Positions 19,574 through 28,674 of a stretch of 64,000 bases of DNA are shown one piece after another; position 1 is the first letter of the stretch, and every line of letters starts with the position of its first letter. The notes beneath the pieces are model-generated. The model ran no database searches, was not told the origin of the DNA, and worked only from the letters and a program-made list of their open reading frames with translations. Both the position numbers and the translations under genes were made by a program. The stretch comes from Betaproteobacteria bacterium (GTDB lineage Bacteria; Pseudomonadota; Gammaproteobacteria; Burkholderiales; Sulfuricellaceae). The DNA lies in NCBI GenBank assembly GCA_021373185.1, contig JAJFTF010000024.1, positions 359,117 to 423,116 on the forward strand, read 5' to 3'.

Positions 19574-21169
19574 TTAAAGAATCCTTACCACCTCCGCCAA
19601 CTCCACCCTCCACACAACCTTGACCACCGGCGGCATCGCCAACTTCTGCGCTTCAATCACAACGACAAGCTGAAAAAGCCCCCCCGCCATATCCTCAATG
19701 CGCAAGAAGCACGCGCGCCGCTGACGAATCGTCATATCCGCGTTGTTGCAATCCGTTATAGGATCAACCACGCCATCCTCATCAACCAAGCGCGGCAATG
19801 GAAACACTGGCTCCGAACAGCCCGGAGCAACCACGACTTTCGCAAAGGCTTCTTTGCCTAGCGCGGAAACATCGGCCGTCGCCATCTTGATGCCAAGCGT
19901 AACAAATCCGGGCAGCTTGAGTTTGCTGGGCTCATGTCCGCGTTCCGCACCAGCATGGACGATATCCGTCTCGCGCCCTTGACCACCATGCTCCGCTTCC
20001 CCGAAAGCAACTTGTTCAACTGAGCCATCAGTGTGTTTTATAAATACGCCGGATGTGCCCATGGTATCCATTTTTTCCAGCCAGACAGCTTTGTGACTCA
20101 GGTCAGGAAACTTGGCTTTGCCGAATGTCATATGAGTGACGCCACTCTTCTTTATGTCTGGATCGTGGCCTGAGATGGTTGGTTTGGCGGTGCCACCGCC
20201 CTTTCTCGCCCATGCACCATTTCTATTATCGCCGCCCGCATTTTCCCTCTTCTGCGCGTCTTGATGCGCTTTGAGTGCATCCACCTCATATGACAAGGTT
20301 TCAAACGGAAATCGGTGAGAACAGGAATGTAAGCGGTACACAACGAACGTGGAATCTGGTTCACTTGCAAACGATAGCCAACTGCCACTGACTTGAAGAG
20401 TAGTTCGTCCTGTAAAAGGGAAGCCGGTATGGGGGTAGGCTGTGCGCTTTTGGCTGGTCGCGGCAACGCATGATGCATAGATACCAGCCGCTGAACGCCA
20501 TGCCCCCTTGCTCAATGCGATGCGACCAATATCCGATGCCGAAGCGCCGGATATTCTGCTCGCCAGTTTGATATGTAGATGCCCGTTAGCCGGATCAAAT
20601 GACTTTTCGCTCCACAACATTTCTTCCCGTAGTAGGCCGGTGAAGAGTTTGTGCAGCACAGTGCTTGTTGTTCCAAAATAGAAACGGATGAGTTCCATGC
20701 ACGGCACAATCAGGCGTTTGCCGTCATTCATGGAAACACAGATGCAATAAGATTGTGTTGCACCACGATGCAAGCGGTGTTCTACCAGCGGCAGCAAAAA
20801 ATGATTTTCAATCGAAATTCCGGATTTGATGATGTGTGCTAACGAACAGGAAACATCCACACTAAAGGATTCCTGCTGATAATTTGGCTGCGCCACTTTC
20901 ACTCCACCTTGCCAGATGTCGCCGATGACCACCATTGGAAGCGTTCCGATGGGCAACCATGCTTCACGCTGATCACCATCATCGGTGACGATGTTCGGGA
21001 CAGGTAAATCGCCAATAACCGGCGATATCAACACCCTATACACGGGTTGGCTGCGGCGTTGACCGTTGGGCGAGTATGCGACCTCGCCAAACCAGTCAAC
21101 ACGCCACGGACGCGCGTCTGGGGTTAAGTCTGGTATTGCGAAGGGCTTTAAAGCAATATTTACTGGCAT
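19574..21169 (-). CDS. Hypothetical protein, possibly TnsE-like transposon targeting protein
   Basis: This 531-aa protein has no clear catalytic motif. Parts follow the plan of Tn7 TnsE (538 aa): RLIVPCMELIRFYF...REEMLW...NGHLHIKLASRIS aligns in pattern with the TnsE stretch around YHIPQLELAR and DHLEIRIL. Next comes a segment like LQVSGSW...FVVYRLHSCSHRFPFE, then a charged linker (about 295-345) and a C-terminal RRACFLRIED...FQLVVVIEA. TnsE steers Tn7 to conjugal plasmids and replicating DNA. The last 25 residues look unlike the rest, so a 3' frameshift is possible. It lies 68 bp upstream of the DUF6932 gene and may be co-transcribed with it. Confidence 0.45.
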   Translation of the reverse strand: MPVNIALKPFAIPDLTPDARPWRVDWFGEVAYSPNGQRRSQPVYRVLISPVIGDLPVPNIVTDDGDQREAWLPIGTLPMVVIGDIWQGGVKVAQPNYQQESFSVDVSCSLAHIIKSGISIENHFLLPLVEHRLHRGATQSYCICVSMNDGKRLIVPCMELIRFYFGTTSTVLHKLFTGLLREEMLWSEKSFDPANGHLHIKLASRISGASASDIGRIALSKGAWRSAAGIYASCVAATSQKRTAYPHTGFPFTGRTTLQVSGSWLSFASEPDSTFVVYRLHSCSHRFPFETLSYEVDALKAHQDAQKRENAGGDNRNGAWARKGGGTAKPTISGHDPDIKKSGVTHMTFGKAKFPDLSHKAVWLEKMDTMGTSGVFIKHTDGSVEQVAFGEAEHGGQGRETDIVHAGAERGHEPSKLKLPGFVTLGIKMATADVSALGKEAFAKVVVAPGCSEPVFPLPRLVDEDGVVDPITDCNNADMTIRQRRACFLRIEDMAGGLFQLVVVIEAQKLAMPPVVKVVWRVELAEVVRIL

Positions 21170-21473
21170 CGTAGCGCTCGATTTGAGTCGAAACGTAAGG
21201 ATATGGGCAAATGAGTTGACTAGCCAATGTTCTACAATTCAGAAGCGTGCCGCAAATAAGGGCGCTGCTGGGTGGCCATGCCAAAGAGGTGCATGACAAA
21301 ATTTGTAAACTCGTTGTTCTATGAGGGTATAGAGCGGCGATAGATCATATATTAAAGGGAAAACGAAGCAAGATGGGGCTCTTATCTTGAGTCGGTGCCG
21401 TGAGCTTAGGCTTCGATGATGGCCACAATATTTTGCTCGAGTTTTCAAGCGTATCTTGATATACTAGAGTAGT
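21170..21473. other. Divergent intergenic region in the island
   Basis: This AT-rich 304-bp gap lies between the minus-strand 531-aa gene and the plus-strand methylase gene, so both promoters should be here. TATACT at 21460-21465 is a plausible -10 for the methylase, but no well-spaced -35 is evident. The short open frames inside look like chance. Confidence 0.4.
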
Positions 21474-22541
21474 ATGAAAAAAGTATTGAAAATTGAGGCC
21501 GTCGACCTGTTTTGTGGCGCAGGGGGGTTATCTTTCGGCCTTCGGAAGGCCGGAATAAAGATATTAGCCGGCATTGATTTTGACCCCGCATGTCGGTATC
21601 CCTTCGAAGAAAATAATGGCGCAACTTTCATCGAATCTGACGTCGCTCTCATAAAGGGCGAAGACATCCACAACCTTTTTACCGACAAGGCCGATATCAG
21701 GGTTCTTGCCGGATGCGCACCGTGCCAACCATTCTCGAAATATCGCCAAGGCAAGGACACCAGCGCAGACAAAAAATGGAAATTGCTGTATGAATTTTCT
21801 CGGCTTGTCGACGAAACCGAGCCAGATGTCGTTACGATGGAAAATGTCCCTGAACTTAAGGGGCACAAAGTTTTCGACGACTTTGCAAATGGATTGATCG
21901 ATAGAGGCTACCAGGTCACGCATGGCATTATAAATTGCCTTAGTTATGGGGTGCCGCAAAGCAGAAAGCGTTTGGTTCTACTTGCCTCCAAACACGGCGG
22001 CATAAATCTCATAAGTCCATCGCATTCTCCGGAAAACTTCGTTACCGTAAAGCAAGCCATTGGACACCTGCCCGCCATCTCTGCAGGTGAACATCATAAA
22101 AAAGACCCCCTTCATATGTCGACTCGACTGTCGGAGGTCAACCTTCGCCGAATCAGGCAGTCCAAGCAAGGGGGGACGTGGAGAGATTGGGACGAAGACC
22201 TAATGTTGGCGTGTCACAAAAAAAAATCCGGCAAATCATATCCTAGCGTCTACGGTCGAATGACCTGGGATAGTCCGGCTCCGACGATGACGACGTTGTG
22301 CTACGGCATCGGCAATGGACGATTCGGCCATCCGGATCAAGATCGAGCCATATCGTTACGTGAAGCCGCAATTTTCCAGACTTTCCCGGCGACGTACAAA
22401 TTCACTTCGCCGGACAATAAGCCATGCATGAAAAAAATAGGCCGGTTGATAGGGAACGCCGTGCCGGTTCGTTTGGGCGAGGTAATCGGCTTGAGCATCA
22501 AGAAGCATTGCGAAGGTTTGCCAAATAAGCTCGCTGAGTAA
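21474..22541 (+). CDS. DNA (cytosine-5)-methyltransferase
   Basis: This methylase adds a methyl group to C5 of cytosine in a short recognition site. The 355 aa carry the ordered C5-MTase motifs: I DLFCGAGGLSFGL (11-23), IV APCQPFSKYR with the nucleophilic Cys in PCQ (around 82), VI ENVPEL, VIII QSRKRLVLL, a target-recognition region (about 200-265) and motif X GNAVPVRLGE (around 332). Its 3' end overlaps that of the convergent HEPN gene by 44 bp. Together with vsr (24351) and the DUF262/HEPN pair it suggests a modification-linked defence module. No cognate restriction endonuclease of classical type is visible. Confidence 0.93.
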   Translation: MKKVLKIEAVDLFCGAGGLSFGLRKAGIKILAGIDFDPACRYPFEENNGATFIESDVALIKGEDIHNLFTDKADIRVLAGCAPCQPFSKYRQGKDTSADKKWKLLYEFSRLVDETEPDVVTMENVPELKGHKVFDDFANGLIDRGYQVTHGIINCLSYGVPQSRKRLVLLASKHGGINLISPSHSPENFVTVKQAIGHLPAISAGEHHKKDPLHMSTRLSEVNLRRIRQSKQGGTWRDWDEDLMLACHKKKSGKSYPSVYGRMTWDSPAPTMTTLCYGIGNGRFGHPDQDRAISLREAAIFQTFPATYKFTSPDNKPCMKKIGRLIGNAVPVRLGEVIGLSIKKHCEGLPNKLAE

Positions 22542-23238
22542 CGTATGCCTCTATGCCTCCTAGAACCGCTTTGAGATACGCGATCGTCTCGTTTGCGATC
22601 GCGATAAGTTCGTCGTGCGAAGTTTCATGGCCGCAGTCTTCAAACGATATTTTACCGTGTGCCAGCTGATTTCGCTTTTCTTTGACATTCAAAAGCCGGC
22701 GGCCGTCCCTGCTTACACTCGTATCATGTTCAGCGATATCAAACCCATAAATTTTGGCTGTGTCCCTTATACTTCGAGCGTCAACATTTCCCGAGAATAA
22801 ACTCATTTTGTTGTAACCCATCCGAAGCATTGCGATTTGGATTGGATGAGATCTATTTGAGATCATATTTACATCCAACGATGCGGCACGAAAATCTTTC
22901 AAAATGACTTGCTGAACCTCTGCACGAAGATCGTCGAAACTCAAATTTCCAGAATGGAAAATTTGATGAATCCCGTCGATCGCATTTGTCATTGTTGACT
23001 CCACAAGATTGTATAGTAGTAAATATCCATTTGCCCTGAGCGTCTTTACTAAATCACGGGATAGAACGAAATTTTCGACTTTTGTCATCGACTGATCCGG
23101 CTGCAAGACACCCAACAAATTGGCCTTATTGTCCGTCACTGCAGTTAAAAACTCGAAATATCTGAGAACCTCTTCTGTTCTGCGAAAGAAAAGGTCTCGA
23201 ACGTCGGCAAAATTCGCGTCAATCGGGGGATTCGACAT
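22498..23238 (-). CDS. HEPN-domain RNase-like protein (MAE_28990 type)
   Basis: The 246 aa start at the ATG at 23238 (MSNPPIDANFADVRDLFFRR), inside the end of the DUF262 gene; the longer open frame upstream is not taken. The key motif is the HEPN R-N-x3-H in KEKRNQLAHGKISF, around residue 195, which forms the catalytic site of HEPN ribonucleases. The N-terminal RRTEEVLRYFEFLTAV resembles the MAE_28990 HEPN group. Proteins of this group are known to sit beside DUF262 genes. A role as RNA-cutting effector is inference. Confidence 0.72.
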   Translation of the reverse strand: MSNPPIDANFADVRDLFFRRTEEVLRYFEFLTAVTDNKANLLGVLQPDQSMTKVENFVLSRDLVKTLRANGYLLLYNLVESTMTNAIDGIHQIFHSGNLSFDDLRAEVQQVILKDFRAASLDVNMISNRSHPIQIAMLRMGYNKMSLFSGNVDARSIRDTAKIYGFDIAEHDTSVSRDGRRLLNVKEKRNQLAHGKISFEDCGHETSHDELIAIANETIAYLKAVLGGIEAYVTQRAYLANLRNAS

Positions 23239-24334
23239 ATTCCAGCTCTTTATTGAGGAGTTTGTCGCGAACGAAGCGAATACGATTGACCACTTTCGGA
23301 CGGGAATTACTTGCATCTGATCTAGTATGAAATTTAAACTCATCACTTTCAATCCATAGCTTGATGGATTGATCGTCTGGGTTAAGATCCGAGTTTTCTC
23401 TCAGGGCTAGCGCGACTCCGACCGATATGGCTTCAAAACGAATCCTCGGTACAGTCAGGTTGGATTGATTTTTACGGAACGCAAAAGGCAGCTTCGCCTC
23501 GACAAAAGCGAGCACCCTGTCGAACTCCGCACCCATAGCATCCGCATCGAAAGGATGTTCGTTTTTTGAATCCAGGTATTGATTCAAAAAATCGTCGACA
23601 CTTTTTTCGAAATTTTCGTAATTACTAGTGTATGCGAAGAACCGCAGTACAAGCTCCTCATATTCCTTCCGAATAGAACGGGTCTTACTGACAGGGCATA
23701 ATTCTCTGAATTTCAGTTTACTGGATTGCTCTTTGATAAAGTCCAAAAATGGTCCGCTGCGAGATCCGAAGCGTTGTTCCATATTTTCCAGCTGAACACC
23801 GCCGCTGTTGAGTCTGTCGAAAAGCTGGCGACGCGCTTCCTCATCCATCATTCGCGTCAACTCAATCATTCGTAGCGTCTTGCGTAGAAATCGTCTTTGT
23901 CGTTCGGGAGGAAGATCGGAGAAAAAAAAGCCGTTTAGCGATGGCAGCAGCTCCAAATCTCTCAATTTCAGTTGGTCTTCTACATATCGCACCAAGGTAC
24001 GGATCCGCTGAGATCCATCGACGATTTCTAATCGTCCGCCTGCTTCGGCATTATCTGCTACAAACAAATATGGAATCGGTAAATTCAATAGAATCGACTC
24101 AATGAAGCGTGCCTGCTTCTTTTCGGGCCATACCAGTTCGCGTTGATAGTCAGGAACGAAGATTTCTCCTTCGTCTTTGTCCCTGCCTTGGTTGTATTTG
24201 TTTACAATAACTTCGACAGGATATTCACGTATGTCGTGATCTGTGATTTTCTGTTTGCTTTCTATCTCAAGTTCAGCGGCCAATTTCATCTCTTCCGAGA
24301 CGGACGGAATTAGTTCTCGTTGTTTTCTACTCAT
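23219..24334 (-). CDS. DUF262 (ParB-like, GmrSD-N type) protein
   Basis: The 371 aa are taken from the ATG at 24334 (MSRKQRELIPSVSEEM). The DUF262 core is clear: FVPDYQRELVWPEKKQARFIESILLNLP (about 75-103, split motif) followed by LEIVDGSQRIRTL, a variant of the DGQQR nucleotide-handling motif. The C-terminal HNH (DUF1524) domain found in GmrSD-type restriction proteins is absent. Instead the adjacent HEPN gene overlaps its 3' end by 20 bp, so the HEPN protein may supply the nuclease. It is divergent from vsr with only 16 bp between the start codons. Confidence 0.78.
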   Translation of the reverse strand: MSRKQRELIPSVSEEMKLAAELEIESKQKITDHDIREYPVEVIVNKYNQGRDKDEGEIFVPDYQRELVWPEKKQARFIESILLNLPIPYLFVADNAEAGGRLEIVDGSQRIRTLVRYVEDQLKLRDLELLPSLNGFFFSDLPPERQRRFLRKTLRMIELTRMMDEEARRQLFDRLNSGGVQLENMEQRFGSRSGPFLDFIKEQSSKLKFRELCPVSKTRSIRKEYEELVLRFFAYTSNYENFEKSVDDFLNQYLDSKNEHPFDADAMGAEFDRVLAFVEAKLPFAFRKNQSNLTVPRIRFEAISVGVALALRENSDLNPDDQSIKLWIESDEFKFHTRSDASNSRPKVVNRIRFVRDKLLNKELEYVESPD

Positions 24335-24350
24335 AGCATTTTTCCAGAAA

Positions 24351-24770
24351 ATGATGGATAAACTATCTAGTGAAAAGCGTAGCAGATTGATGTCGCGCGT
24401 ACGCCACAATAATACAGCTCCCGAAATGCTACTGCGGAAGGCTTTGTGGTCTTCCGGCCTCCGTTACCGTCTGCGAACCTCATCAAAGTTACCGGGGTCG
24501 CCCGACTTGGTGCTTCCTAACGCAAAGGTCGCGATCTTCGTCGATGGTTGTTTTTGGTACGGCTGCCCTATCCATGGATCGCAACCGAAAACAAACGTCG
24601 AATTTTGGCAAACCAAAATTGCCAGGAACCGAGAGCGTGACCGGCAAGTCGACAAAAAACTTGTGTTCTTGGGCTGGCGCGTCATTCGACTGTGGCAGCA
24701 CGAGATACAAAAAGATATCGTCAATTGTGTCGGTCGCATTGCACATATTATAAACAAACCATTAAGCTGA
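24351..24770 (+). CDS. vsr: Very short patch repair-type endonuclease (Vsr family)
   Basis: Vsr nicks 5' of T in T:G mismatches that arise from deamination of 5-methylcytosine. The 139 aa start MMDKLSSEKRSRLMSRVRHN; a second ATG at 24354 is equally possible. Family features: GSPDLVLPNAKVAIF with the catalytic Asp (D51 of E. coli Vsr), VDGCFWYGCPIHG with zinc-ligand cysteines, and the end segment LGWRVIRLWQHEI. The residue matching His69 of E. coli Vsr, usually His in FWHGC, is Tyr here. It presumably serves the neighbouring cytosine methylase. Confidence 0.88.
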   Translation: MMDKLSSEKRSRLMSRVRHNNTAPEMLLRKALWSSGLRYRLRTSSKLPGSPDLVLPNAKVAIFVDGCFWYGCPIHGSQPKTNVEFWQTKIARNRERDRQVDKKLVFLGWRVIRLWQHEIQKDIVNCVGRIAHIINKPLS

Positions 24771-24830
24771 CCAGAGTATGCAAGTCGCATCACAATTAAG
24801 TTAACTTATCGGAGTATAAGATGAAACCGG

Positions 24831-25895
24831 TCACTCAGGTCGCCAATTAGGGCGTTTCTGAATGAATTTGGTGGAATTTGCGGCAAACTCATTTACCTTC
24901 CGCCAGTCTGAAAATCTCGCCGCAAGCCCTCTAAACCAAGCCGGTCGCTCTTTAAAATCCTTGGACAGCGTGTTGTACCGCACCACCTTGGCCTCCCATG
25001 CCTCCGTCAGTCTTAACTCCGGCTTTTGCATCAGCCACAACGCCAGCGATAACACATGATGGCGTTCAGCAACGCGCCGCTGTTCAAACGGGAAAGGGCC
25101 GTGAGCCACGTCAAGCGTAACAATTCCCAACCGCTCCGCGACATACATCCGCAAACGATCATGGTTGGGTTTGGAAACCATGATTTTGCAAAGTTGATGC
25201 AACACCGCGTGAAAACCGATGTCAAAACGCCCTGTTTCAGAAACTGCCATGTCGAGAGCAAGCAACATTTCTTTATGCAGCGCAAATACTTCAGGATCAT
25301 GTACAGATGCAGGTATATGTGGCGCTCGCCGAAGATCGAACCGGCATACATTGCACAAGCACATCTCGCCAGCTTCATTGATACCATGCCCGAAATCTCG
25401 GCGATGAAATGCCACCGGTGAATCACAGCCTGGGCAAGCATCGTGGGCCAGTGCCTTGTGATTTGGACAAAATGTGAAAAATCCGACCCGCCACTTTCGG
25501 CGGAAATACGGTTCGACATCCTCGGCGAGGCATTCCGGACAATATTGCAAACCGTAGCCCTGCCTGTTGGTGCTATGTAGCTTCAAAGGCAAAATCCACC
25601 GCAATTGCCCGCTACTTAGCCGTCTTGGGTAAAGCCGATCCCGATAACAGGTCAACGTTGTTCTATAGGCGTCCCAATAAGGGGTTCCCGTGTGTTCACT
25701 GACCGCTTTCAGCAGCCATTTCGGCGCCAGCCGGTCAATGTCCCGGTTCCATGGCGTAAGTGCATCACCGAATAGTTGGTGAGTCATGGTCTGCAATTTG
25801 ACGCCATTGGCTCTGGCAATGCGCACTATCCATGAAGACAGCAACTCATCCGGCAATGGCTTGGGGTGCGCGGGCCAGAGCTTGCTGGAAAGCAT
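24831..25895 (-). CDS. tniQ: TniQ/TnsD-family target-selection protein
   Basis: TniQ proteins direct Tn7-like or Tn5053-like insertion to a target. The 354 aa have an N-terminal TniQ signature (HPKPLPDELLSSWIVRIARA) and two zinc-knuckle pairs, YCPECLAED and CPNH...CPGCDSP (about 120-160), followed by CLCNVCRFDLRR. This is shorter than Tn7 TnsD (about 508 aa), closer to TniQ. It starts 14 bp after the tniB stop, so it is the last gene of the transposition operon. The target site it recognises cannot be read from the sequence. Confidence 0.88.
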   Translation of the reverse strand: MLSSKLWPAHPKPLPDELLSSWIVRIARANGVKLQTMTHQLFGDALTPWNRDIDRLAPKWLLKAVSEHTGTPYWDAYRTTLTCYRDRLYPRRLSSGQLRWILPLKLHSTNRQGYGLQYCPECLAEDVEPYFRRKWRVGFFTFCPNHKALAHDACPGCDSPVAFHRRDFGHGINEAGEMCLCNVCRFDLRRAPHIPASVHDPEVFALHKEMLLALDMAVSETGRFDIGFHAVLHQLCKIMVSKPNHDRLRMYVAERLGIVTLDVAHGPFPFEQRRVAERHHVLSLALWLMQKPELRLTEAWEAKVVRYNTLSKDFKERPAWFRGLAARFSDWRKVNEFAANSTKFIQKRPNWRPE

Positions 25896-25909
25896 GATCC
25901 ATTCACCTT

Positions 25910-26809
25910 TCAGTTTACTTTGTCGAGCTTGTGTTTCCTTTGGGATGGGGATGTCCAGCGAATCTCATCCAGGATTTTTCCATCGATTTTCTCCTGCCCG
26001 TTTTGAATCGCGTGTACCGCCGCAGCCGAAAGCAACTGCGACAGTTCGCCGATATATCCTTCACTCAGAGAAAGCAGGCGGGTGGCCAAGGTCGCCTCAT
26101 GAAGATTGGATGCTTCCTTTAGCGGTAGCATCCGCTCGAAACTCATCAGCAGCCGTAAGAAAAGCTCATCAAGCTCCCAGCGCGGAAGTACCGCTGGCTC
26201 AAAGCGATTGGACAACTGCGGATCGGTTTGAATGGCACGATAGGCATCCCTGGTGCCGACACCGACAACAGGAATTTCAAGTTCGTTGCCAAGATATTTG
26301 ATGACATTGAGAAACCCCTTCTGACGATTGAGGTTGCCGGCAAGGATATGATGAATTTCATCGATGATCAGCATCCGAAGCCCAACCTGCTTTAATATCT
26401 TCAGAACCTGAAATTGCTTCTTATCCACCCGGTCTGCCGGCTTATACGGCGCAAAAAGCAGCTCCAGTATGGCATTGTAGAAACGGCCCTCATCTGGGAC
26501 GGGAGGCGCTTGCACCACCAGCACCGGAACCTTTATCGCAGATCCATTTGACTCATCGCTTGCGGGATGCAGCGAATGGAACCGTTCCACCAACATTGTT
26601 TTGCCGTTGTTGGTATCGCCGACGATCAACAAGTTGGGCATGCGGTGCGATTTTGGATACGTCAGCAGGTCTTCGAGTTTGGCCAGTATTTCCTTGGCCT
26701 GCGGATAGCCGATCCAGCGCGGAGAGCGGATGCGCTGTATGCGCTCATGGTCGGAAAGCGTCAGCAGTTCTGCCGTTTTGGGGGAAAGATGGTTAAACGC
26801 GGTTGTCAC
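25910..26809 (-). CDS. tniB: Transposition AAA+ ATPase TnsC/TniB
   Basis: This regulator links target selection to the transposase. The 299 aa carry Walker A GDTNNGKT (64-71), Walker B MLIIDEIHH (about 147-155) and sensor-type VVGVGTRDAYRAI. The length and the N-terminal ...RIRSPRWIGYPQAKEIL are typical of TniB rather than the longer Tn7 TnsC. Its ATG overlaps the tnsB stop (ATGA). Confidence 0.9.
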   Translation of the reverse strand: MTTAFNHLSPKTAELLTLSDHERIQRIRSPRWIGYPQAKEILAKLEDLLTYPKSHRMPNLLIVGDTNNGKTMLVERFHSLHPASDESNGSAIKVPVLVVQAPPVPDEGRFYNAILELLFAPYKPADRVDKKQFQVLKILKQVGLRMLIIDEIHHILAGNLNRQKGFLNVIKYLGNELEIPVVGVGTRDAYRAIQTDPQLSNRFEPAVLPRWELDELFLRLLMSFERMLPLKEASNLHEATLATRLLSLSEGYIGELSQLLSAAAVHAIQNGQEKIDGKILDEIRWTSPSQRKHKLDKVN

Positions 26810-28674
26810 GACAGATCATCCAGTTCGTCGAACGGCTTTAAATCTGGCAGCGGCGGAGCAGCCGATGGAATTTCTACCGGCGCGGCTTTTTTGACAGCGG
26901 GCTTGCTTGCACTCAATCCTGATTTGCGCCGTTGCTCAGAACGCCTTGCTGCCTTGGTCTTGCCCTGCGCTTCTACCTCGACTTCGCGCATACGCTCGTA
27001 GGCTTCGAAAATGGCTCGTTCATCCACTTCCTTCCTGGACTCTTTAACCTGACGCTGCATTTCCCGCATCTCCCAAAGGCTGATCGGCGGATGCGAAGTA
27101 TCGCGGTAGGGGATTGGGTAATACTCCATCACTTCCGGATCGTAAAACCAGACAGTGCTGATGTCTCTCGGGTCGAGACGAAACATGAACTTCCGCTTCG
27201 CTTTTGAATTGCTCGTGTCTGTTTCGCCGATCCATCTGCGCAGAACATCATGGTAATAGTGGATTTCATCGATGACCACACCGTAATTCTGAATGGTGCG
27301 CTCCTCGAAAGGCATGAAATCAAGGCGCACGCGGTCTCCATCCGCGATCTTTTCCGGTAAGCCAGTGCCAGGTTTATCATCGGAACCGAAAATGCCTTCG
27401 CGAAATTTCTCAATGGGCGCCATACCGATGGATTTGTGTTCGCGCTGGTGGTAAACGTCCACGATATAAGTAGCGAGCCAACTCTCGAGATCGCTCAATG
27501 TCATGGCGGCAGACTTCTCTGAGTCGTAATCGCCACGTTCGCGGGTATTGGAGAACGTCGTCCCGTCCAGGGTGTGAATTTCCTTCATCAGCGTGCCGAC
27601 CAAACGCTCGATGTGCCCGCCGAAATGTGGACGTGCGACGGGACGCCATTCCAGATTGATGCCATATTCTTTGCAGGCGCGTTGCAGCATATTTCCTCTG
27701 AACTCCTTGGCGTTATCCAGGTGAATTGTTTTGGGCAGCCCCCAGCACGGCCATTCAGAAACGACATTGTGTTTTGCCAACCATTTATCCTTGGCGAGAA
27801 TGGCGTGCGCGATGCAAAGCCCCGTAGCCAAGGCGCCGGGCGGGTCGAACGAGACATAGAATCCAGCTACCATCCTGCTGAACACGTCGATGGCCAGCGT
27901 AATCCACGGGCGGCCTATCGGTCGGCGGTGGATGTCGTCCACCAGAATGATATCCATCTTGGTATGGTCGATTTGGACTACCGACAGCGGATAATCTGCA
28001 CCGGGAAAATGACCCTTTATCGGAGAGAACTGTTGTGCGGCGGCTTTTCTTCCCCTTCTTCTGGAGATACGCATCTCATCGGACAGCATGTCGATCCGCT
28101 TGCGCACGGTGTTGCAGTGTGGCGCCGGCAATTTTGCACGCTCACATTTGCTTCTGATTTCCTGGCAAATACGTAAAATTGACTTGGGATTCCTCGTCAA
28201 ATATTCGCTCTCAACCGTAGCCGCAATGATTGCCTCAACTTCTTTCGGCAGCTTGACCATCCCTTTGTCGCTGCGAGCATTTACTTGAAGCGCAGTAACG
28301 CGCCCTTGCGCTTCATATTTCCTGATCCACTTGTAAAGCGTGGTGGCATGAATGCCGTATTCCTTCGCCCGCGCTTCAACGTCTTTAAGCGTTCGGCCAC
28401 GAACCTCCAGCAAAGGGCGAATGATCTCGTATTTTCGTTCTGCGGCCTGCCAGGCTGCATCTGGAATTTGGCTAATATCGGCCTTCGGCTGGGGTACCTG
28501 TGCAGGCGGCACAGGTTTCAGGTCGGCAATTTTCGCCTGTTCGACATGATTGGTTTCGCTATCGGACACCAGGACCAGGCTCAAATCCAGGATGTGCGTA
28601 ATATGGCAGCGACGTTCCTTATAGAACACCTCGACGCCCGGCTTTAACGACAGCGTTGTGCGCAATGTGCTCAC
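26806..28674 (-). CDS. tnsB: DDE transposase TnsB/TniA (rve integrase fold)
   Basis: TnsB binds the transposon ends and joins 3' ends to the target. The GTG at 28674 overlaps the tnsA stop (GTGA) and follows GGAG by 8 nt, giving 622 aa; the in-frame ATG at 28755 would extend deep into tnsA. N-terminal helix-turn-helix regions (YGIHATTLYKWIRKYEAQG) precede the rve core. The apparent DDE residues lie in VVQIDHTKMD, IHLDNAKEFRG and GGHIERLVGTLMKEIH. The tail is Lys/Ala/Pro-rich, as expected for contact with the ATPase. Confidence 0.9.
   Translation of the reverse strand: MSTLRTTLSLKPGVEVFYKERRCHITHILDLSLVLVSDSETNHVEQAKIADLKPVPPAQVPQPKADISQIPDAAWQAAERKYEIIRPLLEVRGRTLKDVEARAKEYGIHATTLYKWIRKYEAQGRVTALQVNARSDKGMVKLPKEVEAIIAATVESEYLTRNPKSILRICQEIRSKCERAKLPAPHCNTVRKRIDMLSDEMRISRRRGRKAAAQQFSPIKGHFPGADYPLSVVQIDHTKMDIILVDDIHRRPIGRPWITLAIDVFSRMVAGFYVSFDPPGALATGLCIAHAILAKDKWLAKHNVVSEWPCWGLPKTIHLDNAKEFRGNMLQRACKEYGINLEWRPVARPHFGGHIERLVGTLMKEIHTLDGTTFSNTRERGDYDSEKSAAMTLSDLESWLATYIVDVYHQREHKSIGMAPIEKFREGIFGSDDKPGTGLPEKIADGDRVRLDFMPFEERTIQNYGVVIDEIHYYHDVLRRWIGETDTSNSKAKRKFMFRLDPRDISTVWFYDPEVMEYYPIPYRDTSHPPISLWEMREMQRQVKESRKEVDERAIFEAYERMREVEVEAQGKTKAARRSEQRRKSGLSASKPAVKKAAPVEIPSAAPPLPDLKPFDELDDLS

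Noticed and set aside
21239..21448. 69-codon minus-strand frame in the divergent gap before the methylase
   Set aside because: No ribosome site and protein-unlike composition.
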